NCBI GenBank assembly: GCA_015501605.1
Contig: JADNRZ010000020.1
Coordinates: 124,001 to 188,000, forward strand
Direction: 5' to 3'
DNA: 64,000 nt
From: Panaeolus papilionaceus
Taxonomy: Eukaryota > Basidiomycota > Agaricomycetes > Agaricales
Shown here: piece by piece, positions 11,994 through 22,470 of the stretch
Layout: each line of letters starts with the position of its first letter
Numbering within the stretch: position 1 is the stretch's first letter
The notes under the pieces: model-generated
Databases searched by the model: none
The model's input: only the letters and a program-made list of their open reading frames with translations
Told to the model about the DNA's origin: nothing
Translations under genes and position numbers: made by a program

Positions 11994-12863
11994 GAAAATC
12001 TGGGGTCAGTCTTCGCTTTCCTTCTGTTTCATTCTCGTTCCAACCCCACACATACGGCTTCTGTTCGGAGACTGTGGGACCTCATGCCATCATCGCCAAC
12101 CTTCATCGACGCAACCCCGTCGTTACATTCGATAGCTTTGTCGGTGGCAATTAGCTTTCGGGGTTCATGACGACGCCAGCTCGCTATCCGCGTGATGCCG
12201 ATTCACGCCTGGTTTCATTAAAACAATGCGGCTCCTAATGTCATTTGGCAACGAAGCTCAATGAATAGCTTCCTCGACATTGGGAGATGAAGGTCCGGTT
12301 CGTCGTGAATCTCTAGAAGCGTTGAATTAACCTCAGACTTTCATCAAGTGTGCGAATCGGGGGTTAGGAAATTGAGGAGTTCCGGTGGTGGGTGTGAGAG
12401 GTTCGCTACTTGAATGAACGCGTGAGGATGTGCGACCCGTATGCGAGCGCGAACTGGGTATGACCTGTGTTAGTCGCCAGTTGTCATCATCTATGATACT
12501 ATTGACTGATAATTCTTCTGATTCAGATTTGCGATGTATTCTTTCAATTGTTCTTCATGAGTAAGCGTGACTGCTGGTCGGCTCGTGTATATTTTTTGGG
12601 TCAGATTAGGTGCGTGTTCTGTTCAGATTATTGTATCTATCGATGGCGTGGTGGGGTAATTAATTTGGAGGCGGCGGTATACCGTGGAGTATCAAAAGCT
12701 ACTTGCCACATTCTAGCGACAGAACGAAACGAACTAACGGGGATGTGCCAAGTAGACTTTGAGGGGCGTGTATTGTGGGTTGACTTGGTGGAGGTAAGTA
12801 ACTTCATGTTGCTCATCGTCTTTCTATCATATCTGAGGACTGTTCATTGCGACGCAATATTTA

Positions 12864-12873
12864 ATATAAAAAG
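12864..12873 (+). promoter_or_regulatory. TATA-like box of lectin copy 2
   Basis: ATATAAAAAG, about 140 bp upstream of the ATG at 13006 and 76 bp upstream of the predicted leader intron, which is the same arrangement as in the other two lectin genes. The two divergent lectins share an intergenic region of 1.1 kb. Confidence 0.5.
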
Positions 12874-12948
12874 ACCGCAAGACGACTCGGATTCTACAGA
12901 ATCGTTTCATCACTCGCAAGTGAACAATCAACAAGCCTTTTCCAATAA

Positions 12949-13005
12949 GTATGTAGACGTCTACCCGGTTCGTCCCAAAAGCGTCGGACTCACATTCCAT
13001 CATAG
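12949..13005 (+). other. Predicted 5'UTR intron of lectin copy 2
   Basis: Donor GTATGT at 12949 and acceptor CATAG ending at 13005, directly abutting the ATG. Length 57 bp, typical of this genome. The same layout is seen upstream of lectin copies 1 and 3. Confidence 0.6.
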
Positions 13006-13434
13006 ATGTCTTACAAGATCGTCGTCCGCGTCTTCCAAACCAACCCCACCGCCTTCTTCCAAATCGTCGAGAAGACCGTCTGGAACTACGCCAACGGCGG
13101 CACCTGGACCGAGTCCAACGGTCAAAAGGTCCTCACCATAGGTGGCAGTGGCACTTCTGGCACCATCCGCTTCGTCGCTGATGACGGCGAGAACTTTATC
13201 GTCGCACTCGGCGTCCACAACTACAAGCGATGGTGCGACATCGTCACCAACCTCGGTAGGGACCAAACTGGCACCGTGATCAACCCTCAATACTACAACG
13301 ATGGACCACGTGCTTACCAACGCGAGAAGCAACTTGCCTCCTACAATGTTAAGAACGCGAAGGGTCGCCAGTTTGCTGTTAAATTCACTGATGGTGAAGG
13401 CCAGGACCTTGCTTGCGACATCATCATTGGATAG
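13006..13434 (+). CDS. Fungal fruit-body lectin (ABL type), copy 2
   Basis: A 142-residue ABL-family lectin, collinear with copy 1 and identical at 131 of 142 positions. All residues I know to line the two sugar pockets of ABL are conserved: Ala29, the SG pair at 48-49, His71/Asn72, Asp78/Ile79/Thr81, Arg102 and Tyr113 (one less than the published numbering for several). It is encoded by one exon starting right after a predicted leader intron. Together with copy 1 it forms a divergent pair, which suggests an inverted duplication. Confidence 0.95.
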   Translation: MSYKIVVRVFQTNPTAFFQIVEKTVWNYANGGTWTESNGQKVLTIGGSGTSGTIRFVADDGENFIVALGVHNYKRWCDIVTNLGRDQTGTVINPQYYNDGPRAYQREKQLASYNVKNAKGRQFAVKFTDGEGQDLACDIIIG

Positions 13435-13675
13435 ACGTGAGTATCTTTCTTACTACGTGATTGCTTATATTGATATTATGAACGGTTCTAGGATGCTCTC
13501 TATTTCAAGAGGAGTGTATTACTATGCTGCATTGTGCAATATCATTACCCTCGACCTCTGTATCAACATGTTTACCAAAATATATTCTCTGTCCGATATA
13601 TTCGTTCAATCTTTCCTGCGTTAATTCTACATCATTTCTACATGTCACAGGATATTCCTATGACAAACGGCCACC

Positions 13676-14600
13676 TCAATCATCGTCCACAAAGATAGCG
13701 TAATAACGCCGAATGGCTGAGTTGATAACTCCTTCGTGTCCGAGGTTCCCGTTGTTGGGGTTAGCCCGAATCCAGTAGTTGTTAACTGGCATCTAGGTGT
13801 GCACTGGAATAGGGGAAGATGCCACCCTCACGTGACCAGTCATTAGACGCAGACACAAGCGTAGACAGCTCCCAACACGATACGATCATCCCATTTCACT
13901 GCATCTAAGCTGACCTCTGGACACCCGGAGGTATTCCAGCAAGATGAAGGAATAGCGATGGCCAGCGAAGATCTTAATAGAGGTCATGGTGTAGGGTTGG
14001 ACGTTGACGGTTTCAACTTCAATGATGGTCTATTTTGCGATGTCAGGACCTGAGTACGACGTTCGAAAAGGGGATGATGCTTACTCAAGCATGACCGTCG
14101 ATGGAGAAGCGGTCGTTCGGACTGCAGGCAATATTGGCAAGGCGGAACTTGTAGCGCTTGTTACACTGTACGTTTACTACTGCAAGTGGGACGGACGGTC
14201 CTCTGAGATAGCGTCCAATTCCGTGGATGAGAGTAGCATCAGGAGAAGGAATGGGACCAGCGACAGGCGTGAGGGCGTGGTAGGAGTTAGCAAGGGTGAT
14301 AACGGTGCTTTCTGTTAAACCGTTAGCCTGTGAGACGTAAATCGCATGAATGCTATACTTAGCGCCTCGTTATTTACACCCATACTCACCATTGTCAATG
14401 TCATACAACCGTTTGTGAGGATCCTTAGGATCATAGACGACCATAGCCACACGAAGGCCGTCACAGTACTCCGTAGCTAGATAGGTGGATCAATCCGTCA
14501 TGTCAGCTATTTATAGAATCAGCAAATGAATGGATATGTAGTGCACAGTGATGAGAATGGTACCATAACGTTCCACCCTGATTGCGGGCTTGAAGACAGT
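13676..14600 (-). pseudogene. Laccase (multicopper oxidase) fragment
   Basis: Five exon-like pieces on the minus strand match the middle of a laccase in order: GGTLWYHSHH (copper loop L2), then STEYCDGLR with [12 protein letters not shown], then ESTVITLANSYH with PDATLIHGIGRY and FSIDGH, then FAGHRYSFIL, then [10 protein letters not shown] with INSAI.RY. The introns between the first three keep correct splice sites and phase. Defects: a TGA just after FSIDGH, a stop after [10 protein letters not shown] (ends at 13676), no N-terminal HWHG loop, and no C-terminal half with the type-1 copper site. Laccases oxidise phenols outside the cell; this piece cannot. Its 3' half may have been lost when the lectins moved in. 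Confidence 0.85.
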
Positions 14601-14649
14601 GTCAGTGATGTCTGAAGTACCTTAGTAAGGCATAAATTAGGCCACCGAA

Positions 14650-15185
14650 GTCGGTCTCCGGTATGTGGTAGAGATCGCAATTAGACGCTTACGGGTATTT
14701 ATAGTCTGACAACATCCCTGGTAAGAAGCCGTTGTTCTTTCACTTGGGTGCCCTTTCTCTCGACAACCTTGCAGAATGTCGCCAGAGACCTGATCACAAA
14801 AAAAGTTCAATTGCAAGGTTCTCAACGATTCATGGATTTGTTGAAACGAAGCTTAAAAAGGTCAAAAGGTTAATTGTACTTGATAGATGGCGATTATCAG
14901 CGCTAATTTTCCATAGAATGTCAGAACTCGACGGATGAATGTCGGCGAGTCTCCATAATGAATGTCGAGGTGCCTTCGTCTGTTGCACAGCAACGATACT
15001 TGAAGCAGGCATATACCTTGATTTATATCCATTCAACCTTGTTGGACAACAGAACAGCTACGTACATGCCCGCTGATGGGATCAGGTAGGTGCTAACTTC
15101 GAATACAACTGGTTGTGGAACGCATGTCAATGAAGTGACTTGTGGGCGCTGCACCACCTGTGTGGTGATAATCAATGTGGAGGAA
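14650..15185. other. Intergenic, no gene seen
   Basis: Lies between the laccase relic and MYND gene A. I searched it for the missing laccase N-terminus (signal peptide and HWHG loop) and did not find it. Only short unconvincing open stretches remain. Confidence 0.5.
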
Positions 15186-15190
15186 AATGT

Positions 15191-16577
15191 TTAAGACTCA
15201 TATTTCCTTTCACGTAGGTAATTAGGATCCTTGTCCAGCTTCTTCTGAATGTTTTCTAGAGCGATTTTACAACGATCCATTGCCAGCCTAGGTGTATGTA
15301 AGGTAGATGTAGCGTTGAGGATGATGGGTACATACTGTTTGTCGAATGCGGAAAGCTTCGCTTTCAGATTCAATGACTTGTTAGACTTGATGTATTGATT
15401 AATATCGCTGGAGGGGCGGGGGAACGAGGAACAAACAAGTTAGGAAATGAAATAGAGAGGGAATCGAGGATGTCATACCTCAACAAGCCGCATCTGCCTT
15501 TCAAGCGTTTGATTGGATATTGACCGAGTTCGGATTCCTCCTCGCCTGGGAACACAAAACGCATGCTTTTATGGATATGCCCCCTCTGCGCATCTCTAAA
15601 TGCCTCTGGAGTGATCTCCAGGGCATTCTTCGCCGCGTACAAATTCCAGAACCATTCCACCACGACGACCGGATTCCTTGCTCGCTCAACCCCCATATGT
15701 CCCTCATACCGCTTCAATTCATCCTCCGTCCTTTCACCCTCGCCGAAGAAACCACTCTTTTGTGTCCGTTTAGAGAGTTCCCATAGACTTTTACCGTCAT
15801 GATCCCCCCCTCCTAAGCCGCATGCCAGCCCACTGCTAAAGTGAAAATACCCTTCTGCGTCCTTTGCTTCTTCAAGAGCGTCTGGTGATGGGAGAATCAT
15901 GTATTCCGGTCTCTCCTTCTGAAGAAACATCTCACCCAGAAGGCGGTTACGTATCTTGGAGCCAAGTTGTTCATCGGGGTCGAGCGCAACCTGAAAAGTA
16001 ACAGTGCGTCTCATGAGGCCGCGTTTGTAAGGTGGATCGGATAGGAGTTTGCCATCGATGACTATGGCGACGCGAAGGTAATGAAGAATCTTTGGATCCT
16101 CAAGAGCTCGACGAACAAGGTCGAGAAAAACGAGCTGATCCTGTAACGTCTTGCACTGCGGTTTGTGCTTGGGCCTGATGGACACCTCATCAGAATTTCT
16201 GCTGACGCGGCCGTTCTGAGCCTAGAGACAACGCACCAGTGGGCCTTCTGACACTAAGTACAGGGTGTGCACACATACTCAGCTCTGGTGACACTGCGGC
16301 AATGGTTGTACTTGAACACGACTCACCTCCCTTGAACAGTATGCCACGCCTTCGCACTATGTGAGTGTGAATGCCACGGTGTCAACTTTATCTGAATCGG
16401 TAGAGCATCAACAGAAGTCATACCTACCCCTTTACACCACTTCAAGCTCCCCTCAACTTCTTCTCTGTACTTCTCGCACACTGCGCAGGATATGTTACGG
16501 TTCATCATGGTCGGGTCCATCTCCTTCGTCTGGTTGTGTTCAAGGTAGAAAACTCCTGCTCCAGGTTCAAATTCCAT
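15191..16577 (-). CDS. MYND-finger protein A, six exons
   Basis: The spliced product has 353 residues. Exons (minus strand): 16428-16577, 16327-16356, 16237-16253, 15479-16174, 15336-15407, 15191-15287; every junction is GT-AG with matching phase. The MYND zinc finger reads CAVC ... WCKG | CEGVAYCSRE | CQKAHW | PKHKPQC, with bars marking introns. MYND fingers bind short proline-containing peptides and often recruit other proteins. The rest (about 260 residues) has the family motifs HYLRVAIVIDGK and ARNPVVVVEWFWN ... PEAFRDAQ. The C-terminal tail after exon 5 is charged and unlike that of the paralogues. Molecular role unknown. Confidence 0.85.
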
Positions 16578-16765
16578 GACTTCTTTCAGGTATGAGCAAA
16601 GAACGATACGAGATGCAAAATTTTGATTACTGAATGTAGCCTCTGAGATGGAACAGGTGGGCTATGCAGAGAGGACGAGCGTATAGTGTATGACAGTGGT
16701 GGCGAAGGCTGTTGAAACTGCAAGATGATCCGATCAGGTTGATGCACTTTGTTTGCCCATGCTTG

Positions 16766-17010
16766 TTAACGGCTGGGATCTATTCTCTGAACAGACCAGC
16801 GCCTCGGCTTCGTCATCCTTCTACCACAGATATCCGGGTTTGGAGGCATAAAATAGGGTGTAGTGTATAAGCGCTGAGGGATTTCAAAGGTAAAACCGGA
16901 AATGTCTTCCCAGGGTGACCTCTTATTGATCTTTTCCGATTGTCCATAATTGGGCGCGTATTCAAGACGAGGTACACATACCGAATCATATTCATCGAAG
17001 AGTGCGCCAT
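16766..17010 (-). CDS. Small two-exon protein of unknown function
   Basis: A model with exons 16982-17010 and 16919-16766 gives 60 residues, starting MAHSSMNMIRSPWEDI and ending RWSVQRIDPSR. The donor is GTATGT and the acceptor AAGAG, phase is kept, and the second exon is open until the TAA. The product is basic and proline-containing, with no signal peptide or known domain. It is supported only by splice signals and an open frame, so it could be chance. Confidence 0.35.
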
Positions 17011-17259
17011 ACTTTATAATAACATGGTAGTCACAGTTTAAATATAGTCTAGAGGGTTTTATGACGGTTTGGGTATTGCTGGCTAAGCGGGTAACGTCTT
17101 AAAATGGAAGTGCAAGTCAGCTCCTGGACGCTCATTGTTCAACAACGCGTGATCAAATACGAAAAACGTCGCGTTAGACCATAAAGACTACAGCGTCATT
17201 ATAAGCCTTTATCTTCTCAACCATTACCTTTCCACCTTGTTCTTTATAACCCTACATCA

Positions 17260-17895
17260 TGTCACTACCTTCGCTGGATAGTTTATTCGATGTTCTCATC
17301 GAGTAAGCTTTCTCTCATTTAGTGTGCCTCGTAGGCTGACGAAAAGCAACAGAAAGGTATTCGTATCTAACCAAGTGACAGAGGCCGTTATTACGAAAAG
17401 GAAGAATCAACAACCTATACGCGCATTGGACCCTCGAGCGCCTCCCGTGGAGCTCATACCTCCAATCACAACATTGTCGTATGTCACTAGCTCAGCCGTT
17501 AATAATTCGTTTTCTAAGAACAAAACTTTATCAGTTTGCCAAAGTCACCAGAGATGCAAGTGACCAAATACTCAATGCCTAAAACACCACAACGATCGCA
17601 GCCGAATGTGCGGGTTGAGGTTGTTGATGGACGATGGGTGTACCATGCACGCCCAAGAACTCCCAGAACCCCGCAGCCAAGAAACTATTGGACACAAATC
17701 GCATTGAATCTAACTGTGGACAATTTCACGCCGGTCCAGAAGACAACAGGCGGCCACAAGCTGCCCCAGATTCAACTCAATGAAGCACCAAGGTCAGTTG
17801 GACCTATGAGGACAAAACAGGCGGCGAAGAAGATCAAGGGTAGGCGATCAACACCCTACCCCCGAAATCCATACGCAACAGTGTCAAGGGATTAA
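17260..17895 (+). CDS. Unknown basic, proline/threonine-rich protein, three exons
   Basis: Proposed exons are 17260-17303, 17353-17478 and 17535-17895. The second intron (GTATGT ... CTAAG ... TCAG, 56 bp) is convincing; the first (49 bp, ending AACAG) is less certain. The product of about 176 residues begins MSLPSLDSLFDVLIE and has clusters such as KTPQRSQPN, RPRTPRTPQPRNYW and KKIKGRRSTPYPR, so it is strongly basic and probably disordered. A TTTATAA sequence lies just upstream of the start. No homologue is recognised. Confidence 0.5.
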
Positions 17896-17899
17896 AGAC

Positions 17900-18430
17900 A
17901 CGATGTGAGGATGAAGAGGAAGAGTAGATAATGCGTTATGTGTGTTTTCAATGCAGTTACCGAATTGTCGAAAATACAACGAAATATATTGTAATTCATC
18001 TTGAATATTAATGAACAATGACCACTGTTGATTGCACATTATTCAAACAGTGTTAAGGGCCCATCGAGTCACTGGAACACTGCTGAAGACTTGAAGATAT
18101 GTTGAAGTATTTTTCCTAATGCGTGTTAGCATCACGGGACGGGGACACAATGGAACGATTTAAGTTGGTCTCTTCTATTAACAACTCTTTCTTTACAACC
18201 ACCATCTTGAACTCCGCCAACATTAACAGGGTCACTCTGTCATACGACCTGATTCCAAACTTGTACTACTTGTTATATAATGCTTTCCAGTAGTCCTTCG
18301 ATGACTACCGCCATGAGGGCGATTGCCCCACTGCCTAAGGTACTTTCTTCGTATTAGATGAACACAGCCGAGTTGTGCTCATTTAGATGTGGTAGCGTAT
18401 CCTTCGCAAGGCATTGAAACTCGAGAACAG
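17900..18430. other. Intergenic; possible leader exon of the next gene
   Basis: No protein domain here. A stretch around 18282-18340 followed by GTACTT and an acceptor CATTTAG near 18386 could be a leader exon and intron for the gene starting at 18435. Confidence 0.35.
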
Positions 18431-18434
18431 CAAA

Positions 18435-18868
18435 ATGGAGCATGCTGCAGGCTCCTCTTCTCCTGCGTTGGAAATCCGGATGACATCTTTGAAGTAAGTC
18501 CCCTTCTTGAATTCGAACATCACCCTTTCGTTGTGTGATTGTCTAACATAAAAGACAGATTGGACAAAGACCGAGAGAGCTCTCCGGTAGCTCCATCCAC
18601 CCCGACGAAGAACCTGGGGAGGTATTTCACAAGGTCTACTGCATTACCCCCTCCACCGCACCCGGCACCATGTACGCCACAGCGACCAGCGAAGAGGTCG
18701 CGAAAGTCTACCACTCCTCCGGGTGCACCCTCAAGGAGGCCCCCTGGGTCGGGCATCGATGCCGTCCTGGCATTGCCTGGCCCCGCGGTCAATATTGCCG
18801 CCACATTTACCCAGATGCTACGCGACTTCCAGTCAGGCAAAAAGAGGAAACGTGAGGAAGATGACTGA
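18435..18868 (+). CDS. Unknown proline-rich basic protein with C-terminal nuclear signal
   Basis: Two exons, 18435-18493 and 18559-18868, joined by a GTAAGT ... GACAG intron with correct phase, give 122 residues. The middle is Pro/Ser/Thr-rich (ALPPPPHPAPCTPQRPAKRSRK) and the end is GKKRKREEDD, a typical basic nuclear-localisation cluster. A short hydrophobic stretch (DAVLALPGPAVNIAATF) precedes it. No family recognised. Exon 2 is also open in a second plus-strand frame to 18855, but that frame cannot be joined in phase to an upstream ATG, so I prefer this one. Confidence 0.5.
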
Positions 18869-18869
18869 G

Positions 18870-21020
18870 CTGGGACATCTAAAATACAACGACTAATGAG
18901 ATTGGATCCCTCAAAGAAACACGACTCGGATAACTAGAACATTACAATGCTCAATAATTTACAACAACCTATTTATTACCATGGGTTTGTAACTATCCAT
19001 AGAATACCCAAATTCCAGTGTACATACCGGTATAGCCTATGACCTTTCATCGTTAAACAGATACTCACTCATTTGGGGATTATAGGGTATGTTAGATTAG
19101 CAATCGACTACTACTGATGCAATTAGCTCATCCCAAAGCGACATGCATCCTGATCAGCCTGATAGATGCACTCCTTCATCGTTGGGTTCTGATTCCCTCC
19201 AATAGGAGTCCAACCAGGATCACGAAAATCAGCGCGCCTAGCGGTCCTAGCCTAGGTGAGTCGAATATTTCACATATATTCGTAGACTTTCTGCTAATGA
19301 TTAAATAGACAAACGACAAAAAACTTCCGAAGAAGTCTGACACTCCTGGGTCATCCTCCGCACCTCTGTCGCAAAAGCGCCGGCCCAGGCTCGAACTCGT
19401 GTTCGAAGATCACCTCGGAAGTTGAGGCTCGTCAGGTATCTGAAAATGGGTTAATTTCACGGAATGACACAGGATTTCTTCATTAAACCCTTTTATACAA
19501 TACGCTATTCCATACTTAAATAGCATGAAGATCTGAACACCGAGTCGAGTTAGGGGCGTGGCGTTGGGAAGTACTGCCAGTGTTTGTCAATATTGGCTAA
19601 AGCCATATGACCAAACAATCAGATCAACAATGCTGCCGACTAGGAACTGGCCTCCTCATGACCTCTCCCACAAAGCCGACCACAATATCGTTCTGGTTTG
19701 TTCTTTAATTCAACAAATTTCTCGCACATAAGACGTTCTGAAGACATGAATCTCATTTGTACATCTAATGTACGCATTTTTGAATCAAGCTCACTGAGCG
19801 TGCAAATCTCTGCTTTTTGGAAAAACGTGAGTGGCTGCACGCAAAATGGGCTCGAGAGTACGTGATTGTATTTTGCATCAAGTTGGCTGTGCTGATAGAA
19901 ATTGGTAGTTCTCATTCATGACTGTGGCTCTATTGATTATGGTGAACTCAGAGAGTCTGACCAGACATAAATCGTTTTCGCTGTTTGTGGTGCATGCAAA
20001 TTTCTGCTGCCCTGAGATGAATTTTGGCATCGCTACTTCAAGTCGCAGGATGAACAACGGCTTTCTGCAAAAAAAAGACATGATTTTATATGTTTTAGGA
20101 GCCTACACGCGAAAAAAAAAGTTGCTCAGATTGTCGACTCATTGTGAGTCCTTATTTTTTAATTCATCAAATATCGTCGTGCTTCATCTAACCCAAATTC
20201 ACAGGCGATAATGGCATATTGTCTGTTCTCGATGATACATTGAACATACCCAAGCTCCGCTGTGAACATGTCTCAAGATCTATCGATGTATCATCATTAT
20301 TTTCCATTTATTTTGGCGTAATAGTCTATCCCATGGTAGGAACCAAGGAGTGGATGTTCTGAAATCTCGAGGTGCGTTTCTCACTGTCCCTTCCTTCCTC
20401 CATTTTGACGTTGATGTGTCAATTCGGTACCCCTTCGCAAAACTAGCCAAATGAAGTTAACCAGGAGCGCTTCTCGATGTCGTTTATGGCCAACAACGGC
20501 GTCGATTTTCGCTTGAAACTCGGTTATACCTATCAGCAGGTGTCCTGCGGCAGCATTCTTTCGAGTTTATTTGTATGGGACAATTCCTGATGCTTGCATC
20601 GCAGGAGTAGGTCCATTCATTTGTCAAGGTATGTCGCTTGGTATGGCTGCCAATTGATAAGTACAATATTAACCTCTGATGAAACATGGTTAGCCCATCC
20701 TCGGACAATGCGGCTGATCCATGTCAGTCGTACCTCGTGGCACCGACCACCAATCAAGTTGTAATTGTCACGAGGGTTGCGAGCGTTGGTCATCCGGTGC
20801 GAACAATATAGATTCCAGCCGAGTATTGACATGATTGGAATTGTCGTCGAAAATGAGTGTCTCCCACAGATTGCAGCTTCCAATGGAAAATATGCGGATA
20901 ATTGATGAGTATGTCGTGGTTATTTCAGTCCATTGTATCACAGCATCTGACTTTGTAATCGCTAGCTAGTCATTTATAAGGAGGTGGCTACCAAACCTTT
21001 TTGATCAGTAGTCATCTTCC
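18870..21020. other. Intergenic, about 2.1 kb
   Basis: Around 19180-19440 two coding-like pieces surround a good intron (GTGAGT at 19255 to TTAAATAG at 19310): one contains NRSPTRITKISAPSGPS, the other QKRRPRLELVFEDHLGS. Their phases do not match, so this may be a decayed small gene of the same basic type as its neighbours. From 19500 to 21020 I see nothing that can be supported. Confidence 0.4.
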
Positions 21021-21024
21021 ACTC

Positions 21025-22262
21025 ATGGTGCAAATGATATTCTTATCGCTCGTCGCCTCCGGATTCGTTGGGTCTGTGCTTGCATCGTCGACATCCATGC
21101 CACTCTCTCTGGCGGTCGACCCCGGGTGCGGGTCTATCTCGACCTCTTCAGGAAGCGGGAGCTTCAACGCAGGGCTCAAACCTTTAGAGCAGTATAAGCG
21201 TATCGTTGCATTTGGTGTAAGCTCCACTGGGTCGAGAGTCGGCCCCATTCTCATCCCCTTCCCAACAGGAGGAATATACCTTTGGTGGCAGAAGTGATGG
21301 TGGTCCTCTCCCTGAACCTATTATCACACCCCCCAACCCGACTGCTGGAGGTCGACTGAGTAACGGGCCCGTTTGGGCCGAATATCTTGCAAATGATATT
21401 GGAGCAGAATTGAACAACTATGCTGTGGGTTGTTCATATGCTAAGGTAATACATTATAGTGACTATACTGATCTTGTCCTTTTCCAGGCTCTAGGTGCGT
21501 TTGTGGACTCGGCCGTGCCACCGTCAGATAGCTCGCATACTACGTTTTTCTCCGACCAAGGTATGTATTCGTTCATACAAACAACGCATTGTGATCATAG
21601 TAACGGCTCCATGCTTCAGTTGAGCGTGTTATCAGTCGTCTCGAAAGTGAACAGTACAATAGCGACACGACTCTCTACCTTGTCTTCTTTGGAATGAAGT
21701 ACGTTGAACTCGTCATCATTCTACAATCCTAATCCCGAACCCCCCATTCTTCAGGGAATACGATCTGTTCAATGCCCGCAACGCATCCATGCTTGACATC
21801 GCATCGTGGTTCGAATGGGAAATCCTCACTGCCAACTCCTACCCCACTTATGCCAGACACATCCTGGTCGTCGACAACACTGGTCTCGGATTCCCTTCTA
21901 CTATCGGGCAAGAATATAAATCGGCGGTGTACCAAGCCATAAGCGGGACACACGTCAGAGATACACGCACGAAGACTGCTTTCGTTGATTTGGCCCCGTT
22001 GTGGAGTGGAGTGTTGGGTGCTAAGCCTGGCTATGAGGCGTTTGGGTACACGAATAAAGGGACATGCTTGGTCGACGGGAGGTTGGATAGCGCGTGTGCT
22101 GACCCATCAACCACGTTCTATTGGACAGATGGGTGAGTGGATGGATATGTTGCAGAAATATTAGGAGTTCTCAATTTTATCACCGATAGGATGCCTACAA
22201 CAGCGACTCATCGTCTCATCGCCGACTTTATCGAGAAGGCTTTGACAAACTGTATTGTTTAG
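21025..22262 (+). CDS. Secreted CE16/SGNH-type esterase homologue lacking catalytic residues
   Basis: Six exons (21025-21216, 21269-21445, 21488-21560, 21620-21698, 21755-22132, 22190-22262) join without a stop into 323 residues, the normal length for fungal carbohydrate-esterase family 16 and GDSL acetyl-esterases. A signal peptide (MVQMIFLSLVASGFVGSVLA) is present, and the fold blocks are recognisable: IVAFG.., GGRLSNGPVWAEYLA, NYAVGCSYA, LYLVFFG, and C-terminal PTTATHRLIADF. The catalytic positions are replaced: block I reads FGEEYTFGG instead of FGDSYTDGG, block III GMKEY instead of GxND, and block V YWTDGMPTT instead of WDxxHPTT. Such enzymes normally remove acetyl groups from plant polysaccharides; this one is predicted inactive. 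It could be a pseudogene in its first stage or a binding protein. Confidence 0.8.
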
Positions 22263-22470
22263 CATACCCCGAGGTCTTTTTTAAAGAGTTCAACTTTTTC
22301 TGATTCGATAGCACTCAACCAGGTCCTCGATAATGGCCTGGAAGGTATGAACAGGGAAGACATATTATTACAAGTATCACGCACGACTGCTTCTCCAGCT
22401 GGGGCGACGGTGTCCTTGAGAGTCAGGTGTCAAGCGGGACTGGGACTCAAAGTCTGTAAAGACGTTCATG

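Noticed and set aside
18378..18855. Second open plus-strand frame through both exons of the 18.4-kb gene
   Set aside because: It cannot be joined in phase to an upstream ATG, while the chosen frame has its own ATG and a nuclear-signal-like end.
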